A DNA stretch of 64,000 nucleotides from Haloplanus natans DSM 17983. GTDB lineage: Archaea > Halobacteriota > Halobacteria > Halobacteriales > Haloferacaceae. The notes beneath the pieces were generated by a model that searched no databases, was not told where the DNA came from, and was given only the letters and a program-made list of their open reading frames with translations. Of this stretch, positions 7,991-15,834 are shown one piece after another. Within the stretch, counting starts at the first letter, position 1. Each line of letters begins with the position of its first letter. The DNA is taken from assembly GCF_000427685.1 (NCBI RefSeq), contig NZ_KE386573.1:682001-746000 (forward strand). The letters run 5' to 3'. A program made the translations under genes and the position numbers.

Positions 7991-9388
7991 ATGACGAGTA
8001 ATCAACACCACCCGAACCACCCCAATATCGACCAATCGGATCGCACCGTTCCCAGAAATCTCCGTCAGACGGGCGACGCGGACGTCGACCTCCTGATATC
8101 GACCCGCGTTCGGCAGTCTCCGTTCTGGCACCTCTCCGTCGAGGCGGGGTGTCGGCAGGCGACGGTCTACAATCATATGTACCACCCGCGGGCGTATATC
8201 GACCCCGACGAGGGCGGGTTGGACGCCGAGTACGGTCTGTTGGTCGACGAGGTGACACTGATGGACGTCGCGGTCGAGCGCCAGATCCGTGTCCAGGGGC
8301 CCGACGCCGAGGCGTTCGTCAACTACGTCATCACGCGGGACGCGACCGAAATCGAGTCGATGCGTGGGAAGTACGCCATCTGCTGCAACCGGGACGGCGG
8401 TATCCTCAACGACTTCGTTCTGTTACGACTCGCCGCCGACGAGTTCTGGTTCTCGATCGCAGATGCCGACCTGAAACAGTGGCTGCAAGGGGTCACGGTC
8501 GACTCCGAGTTCGAGGTCGACATCGACGAGATCGACGTCTCGCCGATGCAAGTTCAGGGGCCGAAATCGCCTGCTGTGATGGAATCGCTCGTCGGAGACG
8601 TGATCGAGGACATCCCGTACTACGGACTGATGGAAGCCACGATCAACGACATCCCGGTGCTGGTGAGTCAGACCGGCTTTTCCGGAGAGGCGGGATTCGA
8701 GATATACGTCCGTGAGGCGACGAAAAACGCCGAAGCAGTGTGGAACCCGGTCCTCGAAACGGTCGAAGCCCACGGCGGTGGCGTGACGGGGATATCGCAT
8801 CAACGACGGATCGCTGCCGGGATCATGTCGCTGGGACAGGACATGGACGACGAGACATCGCCGTTTCAGGTCAACCTCGGCTTTCAGATCCCCGACGACA
8901 AGGACGCGGACTACGTCGGTAAAACCGAACTGGAACGCCAGCAGGAAGCCATCGAGAACGGTGAGTTCCCGTTCACACACAAACTGGTCGGCCTGAAGAT
9001 GGCCGGCGAACCGATCCGGGACTACGCCCCCGACTTCTGGCTCGTCTCGGATCCGGAGACCGGCGACGAGTGTGGCTACCTGACCTCGGCGTGGTGGAAT
9101 CCGGAACTCGAGACCAATATCGGCCTCGGATTCGTGCCCGCCGAGAAACTGCAGGCCGCGACCGACGTTCCGCTCGACGACTCGGTGTACGACGCGGACG
9201 TGGATCTGGAGTTCGAAGTCCACCTCCCGGACGAGTTCGCCGAGGAGGCCGGCGAGCCAGTGTATGCGACGGTAGCGAAGGTTCCGTTCAAGCAGTCCGT
9301 CAATCCAAGCGCTCGCGAACAGGCCAAGATTCACGCCAGGGACGATATGAACGATTCGGAGTCCCGGTCGTCCGACAATCGAGAATAG
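7991..9388 (+). CDS. GcvT-family protein, DMSP demethylase (DmdA)-like
   Basis: 465 residues of the glycine-cleavage T/aminomethyltransferase fold, which transfers a methyl or methylene group to tetrahydrofolate. It resembles DmdA more than GcvT: 'SPFWHLSVEAGCRQATVYNHMYHP' near the N terminus and 'QRRIAAGIMSLGQDMDDETSP' around residue 275, where DmdA has a similar RRIEAG...GxDM segment. 'AICCNRDGGILNDFVLLRL', 'MQVQGPKSPAVMESL' and 'QTGFSGEAGFEIYV' are family hallmarks, and a C-terminal barrel follows (about residues 345-440). The reaction may be DMSP demethylation or use another methylated compound; the name alone is not proof. The last 25 residues are an acidic/polar tail. Confidence 0.8.
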   Translation: MTSNQHHPNHPNIDQSDRTVPRNLRQTGDADVDLLISTRVRQSPFWHLSVEAGCRQATVYNHMYHPRAYIDPDEGGLDAEYGLLVDEVTLMDVAVERQIRVQGPDAEAFVNYVITRDATEIESMRGKYAICCNRDGGILNDFVLLRLAADEFWFSIADADLKQWLQGVTVDSEFEVDIDEIDVSPMQVQGPKSPAVMESLVGDVIEDIPYYGLMEATINDIPVLVSQTGFSGEAGFEIYVREATKNAEAVWNPVLETVEAHGGGVTGISHQRRIAAGIMSLGQDMDDETSPFQVNLGFQIPDDKDADYVGKTELERQQEAIENGEFPFTHKLVGLKMAGEPIRDYAPDFWLVSDPETGDECGYLTSAWWNPELETNIGLGFVPAEKLQAATDVPLDDSVYDADVDLEFEVHLPDEFAEEAGEPVYATVAKVPFKQSVNPSAREQAKIHARDDMNDSESRSSDNRE

Positions 9389-9543
9389 ATCCCGAACTCA
9401 CGGACTGGCTACGTACGCATACCCGCGCCAGTCGTCGCGTCGGTCGGCACCTCGCCGATGGGCCACACGGATTTCCGGTGTTGCGATCGGTTCTCGGTCG
9501 CTCTCGCGGAGGCGTTCGACGACCTACCCCCCATCGGGCGTCG

Positions 9544-9625
9544 ACGAGTAACGTTCCAACTGTCTGCACGTCCGATCGCGAGACTGCGTTCGATCGGGGC
9601 GTACACTGACTTACAGAGGCTACTA
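9544..9625. repeat. Copy D of the 82-nt two-stem palindrome family
   Basis: In the 293-bp gap between the DmdA-like gene and metG. Inner left arm 9564-9578, 12-nt loop 9579-9590 (CGAGACTGCGTT), inner right arm 9591-9605, then CTGACTTACAGAGGCTACTA. It shares the CCGATCG/CGATCGG arm ends, the AGACTGCGT loop and TGACTTAC with copy A, but the outer arms are eroded. Its length and layout are exactly those of copies A and B. Confidence 0.8.
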
Positions 9626-9681
9626 CAATCGTCGCACGCCGAACCGGCGGGCTTTAGGGTCGCATCCTCCTGTGAACGCGT

Positions 9682-11793
9682 ATGAGCCACGAGGAGTTCC
9701 CCACGGATCGGCCGGCGGTGGTGACCTGCGGGTTGCCCTATGCCAACGGCGACCTCCACATCGGGCACCTGCGGACGTACGTCGGCGGCGACACCTACGC
9801 TCGCGCCCTGCGCAAACTCGGGCAGAAGACGGCCTTCGTCTCGGGGTCGGATATGCACGGTACCCCCGTCGCGGTCAACGCCGAACAGGAGGGCGTCTCG
9901 CCGGAGACGTTCGCCCTGGAGTGGCACGAGACCTACGAGGCGACGTTTCCGAAGTTCGGCGTCGACTTCGACAACTACGGCCACACCCACGACGCGACGA
10001 ACGTCGAGACGACGACCGACGTCGTCCGGACGCTGGAGGAGAACGGCCACGTCTACGAGAAGGAGATCATGGTGGCCTACGACCCCAAAGAGGAGCAGTC
10101 GCTCCCGGACCGCTACGTCGAGGGGACCTGTCCCTACTGCGGCGCCAAGGCACGCGGCGACGAGTGTGACGAGGGCTGTGGGCGCCACCTCGAACCCGGC
10201 GAAATCGAGGGCCCGGTGAGCACCATCACGGGCAACCCCGCCGAATACCGGGAACAGACCCACAAGTTCTTCCGCGTCTCGGCGTTCCAGGACTACCTCG
10301 CCGAGTTCATCGACCGCCTCGACGGCACGTCGAACGCGCGGAATCAGCCCCGTGAGTGGATCGAGGGGGAGCTCCGTGACTGGTGTATCACCCGCGATAT
10401 GGACTGGGGGATCGACTATCCCGAAAGCGAGGAGTCAGGCTCCCCGGAAGACACACGGTCCGGTGATGGCGAGGGCGCGGACGACCTCGTCCTCTACGTC
10501 TGGGTCGACGCGCCCATCGAGTACATCTCCTCGACCAAGCAGTACACCGACCGGGTCGGCGCCGACGCGTACGACTGGGCGGAGACGTGGCGTGAAGGGG
10601 GAGAGATCGTCCACGTCATCGGCCGCGACATCATCCAGCACCACACGGTGTTCTGGCCCGCCATGTTGCGGGGAGCGGGCTACAGCGAACCCCGCGCGGT
10701 GATGGCAAGCGGGTTCATCACCCTGAATGGCAAGGGTTTCTCGACCTCCCGGAACCGTGCCGTCTGGGCCGACGAGTATCTCGACGAGGGGTTCGATCCC
10801 GACCTCCTGCGCTACTATCTCGTCACCAACGGCGGGTTCCAGCAGGACGTGGACTTCTCGTGGGAGCGCTTCCGCGAACGCGTCAACAACGAACTCGTGG
10901 GCACGGTCGGCAACTTCGCGTACCGCGCGCTGCTCTTTGCCCACCGGGAGTTCGGCGGGACGCCCGAGACACCCCTCTCCGACGAGGTGCGTGAACGCAT
11001 CGAGGTGGCGCAGGCGGACTTCGCCGCGGCCGTCAACGACTACTCGGTTCGGGAGGCGGGCGACGCCGCCCGCGCCCTCGCGGGCTTTGGCAACGAGTAT
11101 ATCCAGCGCAACGAGCCGTGGAACCTCGTCGACGACGACCCGGAGCGGGCGGCGCAGGTGATCCGCGACTGCGTCCAGATAGCGAAGGCAGTCGCCGTCC
11201 TCTTCGCGCCGGTCGCCCCCGGCACCTGTGAGCGCCTGTGGTCACAGGTCGGCGGCGAGGGATCGGTCCACGACGTGACCGTCGACGCGGCGCTCGAATC
11301 GCCCGCTTCGGATCTCGACGAACCGAGCGAACTCTACGAGAAGATCCCCGAAGAGCGCGTCGAGGAACTGAACGCGAAACTGGAAGCGCGCGTCGCGGAG
11401 GCGGAGGCGGACACCGACGACGGGAGTGATTCGGACACGACGGAGACGGATATCGACTTCGACCCCATCGAATCCGACCGTATCGACTTCGAGACGTTCC
11501 AGGACCTCGACATCCGCGTCGGGGAGATCCTGGAGGCCGAGGGCATCGAGGGCGCGGACAAACTCGCCCGTCTCGTCGTCGACATCGGCGTCGAGGAGCG
11601 CCAGATCGTCGCGGGCATCAAACAGCTTCACGACCTCGACACGCTGCCGGGGACGCGCGTGATCGTGCTCGCCAACTTGGAGCAGGCGGAACTGTTCGGC
11701 GTCGAGTCGAACGGGATGGTGCTGGCGGCGGGCGAGGCGGCCGACCTGCTGACGACGGTCGGCGACGCGGTGCCGGGCGAGCGGGTTCGATAG
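9682..11793 (+). CDS. metG: Methionyl-tRNA synthetase with C-terminal tRNA-binding domain
   Basis: Charges initiator and elongator tRNA-Met. The 703 residues start with the class I signature 'PYANGDLHIGHLRTY' (HIGH, residues 18-32). A zinc-binding insert follows with 'CPYCGAKARGDECDEGCG' (about residues 151-168), and then a KMSKS-equivalent 'GKGFSTSRN' near residue 350. After an acidic linker ('DTDDGSDSDTTETD', about residues 572-585) comes an OB-fold EMAP-II/CsaA-type tRNA-binding domain ('LDIRVGEILEAE', 'RQIVAGI') to the end. This fused dimerization/tRNA-binding domain is split off in some archaea. Confidence 0.97.
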   Translation: MSHEEFPTDRPAVVTCGLPYANGDLHIGHLRTYVGGDTYARALRKLGQKTAFVSGSDMHGTPVAVNAEQEGVSPETFALEWHETYEATFPKFGVDFDNYGHTHDATNVETTTDVVRTLEENGHVYEKEIMVAYDPKEEQSLPDRYVEGTCPYCGAKARGDECDEGCGRHLEPGEIEGPVSTITGNPAEYREQTHKFFRVSAFQDYLAEFIDRLDGTSNARNQPREWIEGELRDWCITRDMDWGIDYPESEESGSPEDTRSGDGEGADDLVLYVWVDAPIEYISSTKQYTDRVGADAYDWAETWREGGEIVHVIGRDIIQHHTVFWPAMLRGAGYSEPRAVMASGFITLNGKGFSTSRNRAVWADEYLDEGFDPDLLRYYLVTNGGFQQDVDFSWERFRERVNNELVGTVGNFAYRALLFAHREFGGTPETPLSDEVRERIEVAQADFAAAVNDYSVREAGDAARALAGFGNEYIQRNEPWNLVDDDPERAAQVIRDCVQIAKAVAVLFAPVAPGTCERLWSQVGGEGSVHDVTVDAALESPASDLDEPSELYEKIPEERVEELNAKLEARVAEAEADTDDGSDSDTTETDIDFDPIESDRIDFETFQDLDIRVGEILEAEGIEGADKLARLVVDIGVEERQIVAGIKQLHDLDTLPGTRVIVLANLEQAELFGVESNGMVLAAGEAADLLTTVGDAVPGERVR

Positions 11794-11836
11794 CCGCGTC
11801 GCCCGCCTTTTTCACCCACCCCGTCGAAGGGCGGAT

Positions 11837-13591
11837 ATGCGACGTGCGAAAATCGTCTGTACGTTGGGCCCCGCGTCCGACGACAGGCACACGATCCGCG
11901 AACTCGCGGACGCCGGGATGGCCGTCGCCCGACTCAACGCGAGCCACGGCACCCACGAGGACCGCGCGGCGGTGATCGAGCGCGTCCACGATGTGGACGC
12001 CGCCACCGACGATCCGCTCGCGTCGATGCTCGACCTCCAGGGACCGGAGGTCCGAACAGCAGACATCGACGAGCCGATCGACCTGCCGGCCGAGTCGACC
12101 GTCCGGTTCGTCGAGGGCGATACGGCGACCCCCGAGGAGGTCGGCCTCTCCTACCCCATCGCCGCCGTCGAACCGGGCGACCGTGTCCTCCTCGACGACG
12201 GCCGGATCGAGACGACCGTCGAATCGGTCGACGGCGAAACGGTGACCGCCCGGGTCGTCTCCGGCGGCGAGTTGGGGAGCCGCAAAGGAGTCAACATCCC
12301 CGGCGTCGACCTCGACCTCGAGGTGGTGACCGACCGCGACCGGCGGGACATCGAGGTGGCGGTCGAGGGCGACGCCGACTTCGTGGCGGCGAGTTTCGTC
12401 CGCGACGCCGACGATGTCTACGCGGTCACCGACGCCATCGAGAACGCGGGCGGCGACATCCCGATCGTCTCGAAGATCGAGCGGGCGGGTGCGGTGGAGA
12501 ACATCGACGAAATCATCGAAGCGTCCTACGGCGTGATGGTCGCCCGCGGTGACCTCGGGGTGGAGTGTCCGCTCGAACACGTCCCGATGGTACAGAAGCG
12601 GATCATCCAGGGCGCACAGGACGCGGGCGTTCCGGTCATCACGGCGACCGAGATGCTGGATTCGATGGTCCACTCGCGGCGGCCGACGCGGGCCGAAGCC
12701 TCCGACGTGGCCAACGCCGTCCTCGACGGGACGGACGCGGTGATGCTCTCGGGTGAGACGGCCATCGGCGACCACCCGGTTCGCGTCGTCGAGACGATGG
12801 ATCGCATCGTCCGCGAGGTGGAGGGAAGCGAGGAGTACGCCGAGACGCGGGAGGGTCGGGTACCGCCGGCGGCAGCAGGATCACAGACGGAGGCGCTGGC
12901 GCGGGCGGCCCGGTTTCTCGCCCGCGACCTGGGCGCTGCGGCCATCGTCGCCGTCTCGGAGTCGGGATATACGGCGCGGACGACGGCGAAGTTCCGTCCC
13001 GGCGTGCCGGTGGTGGCGACGACACCGCGGGATCGGGTGCGCCGGCAACTCGCGCTCTCGTGGGGCGTCGACGCCCAGTACGCCGCCTATCGCGAGGACA
13101 TCGAGGGGATGATCGACGCGGCGGTCGACACCGCCATCGCGGCCGGCGCGGCCGAGAGCGGCGACACCGTGGTCGTGCTCTCGGGGATGATGACCGAGCT
13201 CGAGGGGACGAACACCACGAATATGCTGAAAGTCCACATCGCCTCGGAGACGGTGGCGACGGGGCGAAGCGTCGCGCGCGGTCGGGTGTCCGGCCCCGTC
13301 TTCCGTTGCCCGGACGGCGACCTCTCCGAGGCGCCGTCGGGGGCCGTCGTCGTCCTCCCGGCCACCTTCGACGGGGAGTTCGTCGGCGACACCGGCCGGA
13401 TCGGCGGCATCGTCGACGCCCGGCCGGGGATGACGAGTTACGCGGCGCTGGTGGCGCGGGAGCGCGGCGTGCCGATGATCAGCGGTGCGCCCCTGCCGGA
13501 CGACGTGGTCGAGGGCGCGACGGTGACGTTGCACGCCGACCGGGGCGTCGTCTACGAGGGCGACGTGACGCCGCGGGAACACCAGCGGTAG
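11837..13591 (+). CDS. pyk: Pyruvate kinase with C-terminal PEP-utilizer-like domain
   Basis: Last step of glycolysis: PEP plus ADP gives pyruvate plus ATP. Residues 1 to about 340 form the barrel with inserted B domain: 'TLGPASDD', 'ARLNASHGTHEDR', the catalytic Lys in 'PIVSKIERAGAVENIDEI', 'MVARGDLGVECPLEHVP' and 'ATEMLDSMVHSRRPTRAEASDVANAVLDGTDAVMLSGETA' split across this block. The regulatory domain follows to about 465, then an extra PEP-utilizer-type domain ('GRVSGPVFRC' ... 'GMTSYAALVARERGVPMISG', about residues 480-575), as in Bacillus-type enzymes. That domain's usual TSHAA has Tyr in place of His. A T-rich box (CTTTTTC) about 28 nt upstream of the ATG is a likely promoter. Confidence 0.96.
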   Translation: MRRAKIVCTLGPASDDRHTIRELADAGMAVARLNASHGTHEDRAAVIERVHDVDAATDDPLASMLDLQGPEVRTADIDEPIDLPAESTVRFVEGDTATPEEVGLSYPIAAVEPGDRVLLDDGRIETTVESVDGETVTARVVSGGELGSRKGVNIPGVDLDLEVVTDRDRRDIEVAVEGDADFVAASFVRDADDVYAVTDAIENAGGDIPIVSKIERAGAVENIDEIIEASYGVMVARGDLGVECPLEHVPMVQKRIIQGAQDAGVPVITATEMLDSMVHSRRPTRAEASDVANAVLDGTDAVMLSGETAIGDHPVRVVETMDRIVREVEGSEEYAETREGRVPPAAAGSQTEALARAARFLARDLGAAAIVAVSESGYTARTTAKFRPGVPVVATTPRDRVRRQLALSWGVDAQYAAYREDIEGMIDAAVDTAIAAGAAESGDTVVVLSGMMTELEGTNTTNMLKVHIASETVATGRSVARGRVSGPVFRCPDGDLSEAPSGAVVVLPATFDGEFVGDTGRIGGIVDARPGMTSYAALVARERGVPMISGAPLPDDVVEGATVTLHADRGVVYEGDVTPREHQR

Positions 13592-13634
13592 CCAGGCCGG
13601 TATCCCTTTCCGTCGTTACCCCCTACCGACGCCT

Positions 13635-13835
13635 ATGAGTGCGCTGTCCGACGACGAACGCGACGACGACGAGTCGCCCTGGCGGTTCGCCCTCGACGAG
13701 GTCGGCGAAGACGCCGAGAAACCGGAGTCGGAGGTCATCGAGCCCGAACGGCTGGAACTGGAGCACGTCGCCTTCGTCCTTCTCGGCGTTGCGCTCTCGG
13801 CGTTTGCCTTCTACGCCGCGTTCGGCAGCCTGTGA
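13635..13835 (+). CDS. Small acidic single-span membrane protein
   Basis: 66 residues: a highly acidic N-terminal half ('SDDERDDDESPW', 'EVGEDAEKPESE') followed by one transmembrane helix ('VAFVLLGVALSAFAFYAAF', residues about 44-62). It matches a small family of uncharacterised haloarchaeal proteins as far as I recall. It lies 43 bp after pyk on the same strand. Palindrome copy A starts 3 bp after its stop codon. No function is known. Confidence 0.7.
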   Translation: MSALSDDERDDDESPWRFALDEVGEDAEKPESEVIEPERLELEHVAFVLLGVALSAFAFYAAFGSL

Positions 13836-13838
13836 GAT

Positions 13839-13920
13839 ATAGTAGCGTCTGGACCTGTTTGCACAGCCGATCGCAAGACTGCGTCCGATCGGCTGTGCAA
13901 TGACTTACGAACGCTACTAT
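13839..13920. repeat. Copy A of the 82-nt two-stem palindrome family
   Basis: An almost ideal double palindrome. The outer arms TATAGTAGCGT/ACGCTACTATA (13838-13848 and 13911-13921) pair over 11 bp. The inner arms 13859-13873 and 13886-13900 pair perfectly over 15 bp (TTGCACAGCCGATCG). The loop is CAAGACTGCGTC (13874-13885). The right spacer carries the family motif TGACTTAC. It begins 3 bp after the stop of the small membrane protein and ends about 20 bp before the promoter of the NfeD-like gene. Confidence 0.92.
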
Positions 13921-13974
13921 AGCCGTCGGGACCGCGGCCGACAGTATAAACGCCTCCGGCCCAAACGTCGGCGC

Positions 13975-14589
13975 ATGGCCGTATCGACGGGCGCCCTCCA
14001 GATGGGGTTGGGACTCGGGCCGGAGACGCTGCCCCTCCTGCTGATCGTGGCCGGATTAGGACTCTCCATCGCCGAGGCGATGGCCCCCGGTGCCCACTTC
14101 GCGGTTCTCGGGGTGGCCTTGCTCGCTGCGGGCATCGTCGGCTTCCTCCTCGGGCCGCTGGCCGGGCCGCTCGTCCTCGCGGCGCTCGTCCTCTTCTTCG
14201 GGAGCCTCGCGCTCGTTGGCTACCGGCGGTTCGACTTCTACGGCGACGCGGGCGCGGGGCAGACGAGCGATTCGGCGTCGCTCCGCGGCCGCACGGGCCG
14301 GGTGACCGAGCGGGTCACCCCACAGTCCGGCGGCGTCAAACTCGACCGCGGTGGGTTCAATCCCAACTACGCTGCCCGCTCCATCGACGGCGAGATTCCC
14401 GTCGGGACCGAGGTACTGGTGGTCGACCCCGGCGGCGGCAACGTGTTGACCGTCACGTCCTTAGAGGACGTGCAAGACGACATCGACGCGGAACTGGCGC
14501 GGGGGCGGGCGGCGATGGACGCCGAGACGGAGGGCGACGAGTCGACCGGCTCCGACCCCACACGCGAGGACGAACCGGAGCGGGCGTAG
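13975..14589 (+). CDS. NfeD-like membrane protein
   Basis: 204 residues from the ATG at 13975, chosen because a TATA-like TATAAA (13944-13949) lies about 26-31 nt upstream; the frame is open further upstream through palindrome copy A. Residues 10-90 contain three to four hydrophobic helices rich in Gly and Pro ('LLLIVAGLGLSIAEAMAPG', 'LLAAGIVGFLLGPLAGPLVLAALVLFFG'). A soluble OB-fold NfeD domain follows ('LRGRTGRVTERVTPQSGGVKL', 'GTEVLVVDPGGGNVLTVTS'), then a short acidic tail. NfeD proteins partner with stomatin-type or ClpP-class membrane proteases in membrane quality control; no such partner is adjacent here. Confidence 0.85.
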   Translation: MAVSTGALQMGLGLGPETLPLLLIVAGLGLSIAEAMAPGAHFAVLGVALLAAGIVGFLLGPLAGPLVLAALVLFFGSLALVGYRRFDFYGDAGAGQTSDSASLRGRTGRVTERVTPQSGGVKLDRGGFNPNYAARSIDGEIPVGTEVLVVDPGGGNVLTVTSLEDVQDDIDAELARGRAAMDAETEGDESTGSDPTREDEPERA

Positions 14590-14638
14590 CGCCCCCGCAC
14601 CGTGGCGTTTAAATCGCGGCCGCTCCGAACGGACCACA

Positions 14639-15163
14639 ATGGCTTTTGAGGAGCTGCTGAGCGATCCGGTGATCCAGAAGTACCTCCACGAACTCGTCGG
14701 ACCGACGGGGATGCCGGTCGCGGCCGCGCCGCCGGACGGGGAGGTGACGGACGAGGAACTCGCCGAGGAACTGGGCCTGGAGCTCAACGACGTGCGCCGC
14801 GCCCTCTTTATCCTCTACGAGAACGACCTCGCCAGCTACCGCCGCGTCCGCGACGAGGACTCGGGGTGGCTCACGTACCTCTGGACGTTCGAGTACGAGA
14901 ACATCCCGGAGAACTTAGAGGAGGAGATGTACCGCCTGCTCGACGCCTTAGAGGAGCGACTGGAGTACGAACGGACCCACGAGTTCTACCTTTCGGAACC
15001 GGCGGGCATCCGCTTCGAGTTCAGCGAGGCCATGGAGTTCGACTTCCAGTGTCCGGAGACGGGCGCCCCGCTCGAACCGATGGAGAACGACGACCTCATC
15101 GAGGCGACCGAACGCCGCATCGAGGAGCTTCGGAACGAGCTCAACGTGGAAATCACCCGCTGA
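14639..15163 (+). CDS. tfe: Transcription factor E, alpha subunit, with degenerate zinc ribbon
   Basis: TFE binds RNA polymerase and stabilises the open promoter complex with TBP and TFB. The 174 residues have the conserved haloarchaeal N terminus and extended winged helix ('DPVIQKYLHELVGP', 'LELNDVRRALFILYENDLASYRR', residues 1-95) and a C-terminal segment equivalent to the zinc ribbon ('THEFYLSEPAGIRFEFSEAMEF', 'CPETGAPLEPMEN', residues 115-150). The ribbon normally has two CxxC pairs. Here the first pair reads S-E-P-A and the second C-P-E-T, leaving one Cys of four. The gene overlaps the DUF2110 gene by one base (TGATG), so the two are translationally coupled. Confidence 0.92.
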   Translation: MAFEELLSDPVIQKYLHELVGPTGMPVAAAPPDGEVTDEELAEELGLELNDVRRALFILYENDLASYRRVRDEDSGWLTYLWTFEYENIPENLEEEMYRLLDALEERLEYERTHEFYLSEPAGIRFEFSEAMEFDFQCPETGAPLEPMENDDLIEATERRIEELRNELNVEITR

Positions 15164-15831
15164 TGGTCGTCCTCGCAACCAAATGTTACGTCGAGGGGTC
15201 GGCTCGGGAACGGGCACTCGACGGGATGAACGCCCTCGTCGACAACGCCATCGGCGGCCTCGACGTGGAGTGGGAGGTCGGCGTCCGCCACGACGACTTC
15301 GTCTCGGTGACGGTCACCGGCGACGACGCGGTGGTCGCCCGCAACGTCCTGGGCGAGGAGTGGGGCGAGATCGGCACCGGGTTCGAGGACGGCGAACTCT
15401 ACGTCGGCACGCTCGAGTCGTGGGACGAGAACGGGTTCGTCCTCGACGCGGGCGAGCGGGTTCGGATTCCGGCCGACGAGTTGGGGCTCGGGCCGGGGTC
15501 GCCGTCACAGATCCGGGATCGGTTCGGCCTCGTCCAGCATCTGCCCCTCCGGTTCGTCGCGGGCGAGCCGCCACGACTGGCGGACGCGGAGCGCGACCGC
15601 CTCTTCGAGTGGACACGAAGCGACAACGGACGCCTGAACGTCAACAGCGCGACCCGGGGCGAAGTGCGGGCGACGCTGAATCGCGCGGGTCACGCCCGCG
15701 ATATCGTCACCGTCGAACGGCTGGGCTTGCTCGAACAGAGCGTCGTCTGCGCGGAGGGCACCGACCCGCCGGGCTTGCTCGCCAGCGTCGGCGAATACTT
15801 GCCCGCGGAGCTCAAATGTGTCATTCCCTGA
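15163..15831 (+). CDS. DUF2110 family protein
   Basis: 222 residues matching the archaeal DUF2110 family, which I remember being encoded beside tfe in many genomes; its role is unknown. The sequence starts 'MVVLATKCYVEGSARERAL', contains 'GLGPGSPSQIRDRFGLVQHLPLRF' and ends 'LLASVGEYLPAELKCVIP'. It is soluble with no signal peptide. The start codon shares its A with the tfe stop codon, so co-expression with TFE is very likely and a transcription-linked job is a reasonable inference. Confidence 0.85.
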   Translation: MVVLATKCYVEGSARERALDGMNALVDNAIGGLDVEWEVGVRHDDFVSVTVTGDDAVVARNVLGEEWGEIGTGFEDGELYVGTLESWDENGFVLDAGERVRIPADELGLGPGSPSQIRDRFGLVQHLPLRFVAGEPPRLADAERDRLFEWTRSDNGRLNVNSATRGEVRATLNRAGHARDIVTVERLGLLEQSVVCAEGTDPPGLLASVGEYLPAELKCVIP

Positions 15832-15834
15832 GTG

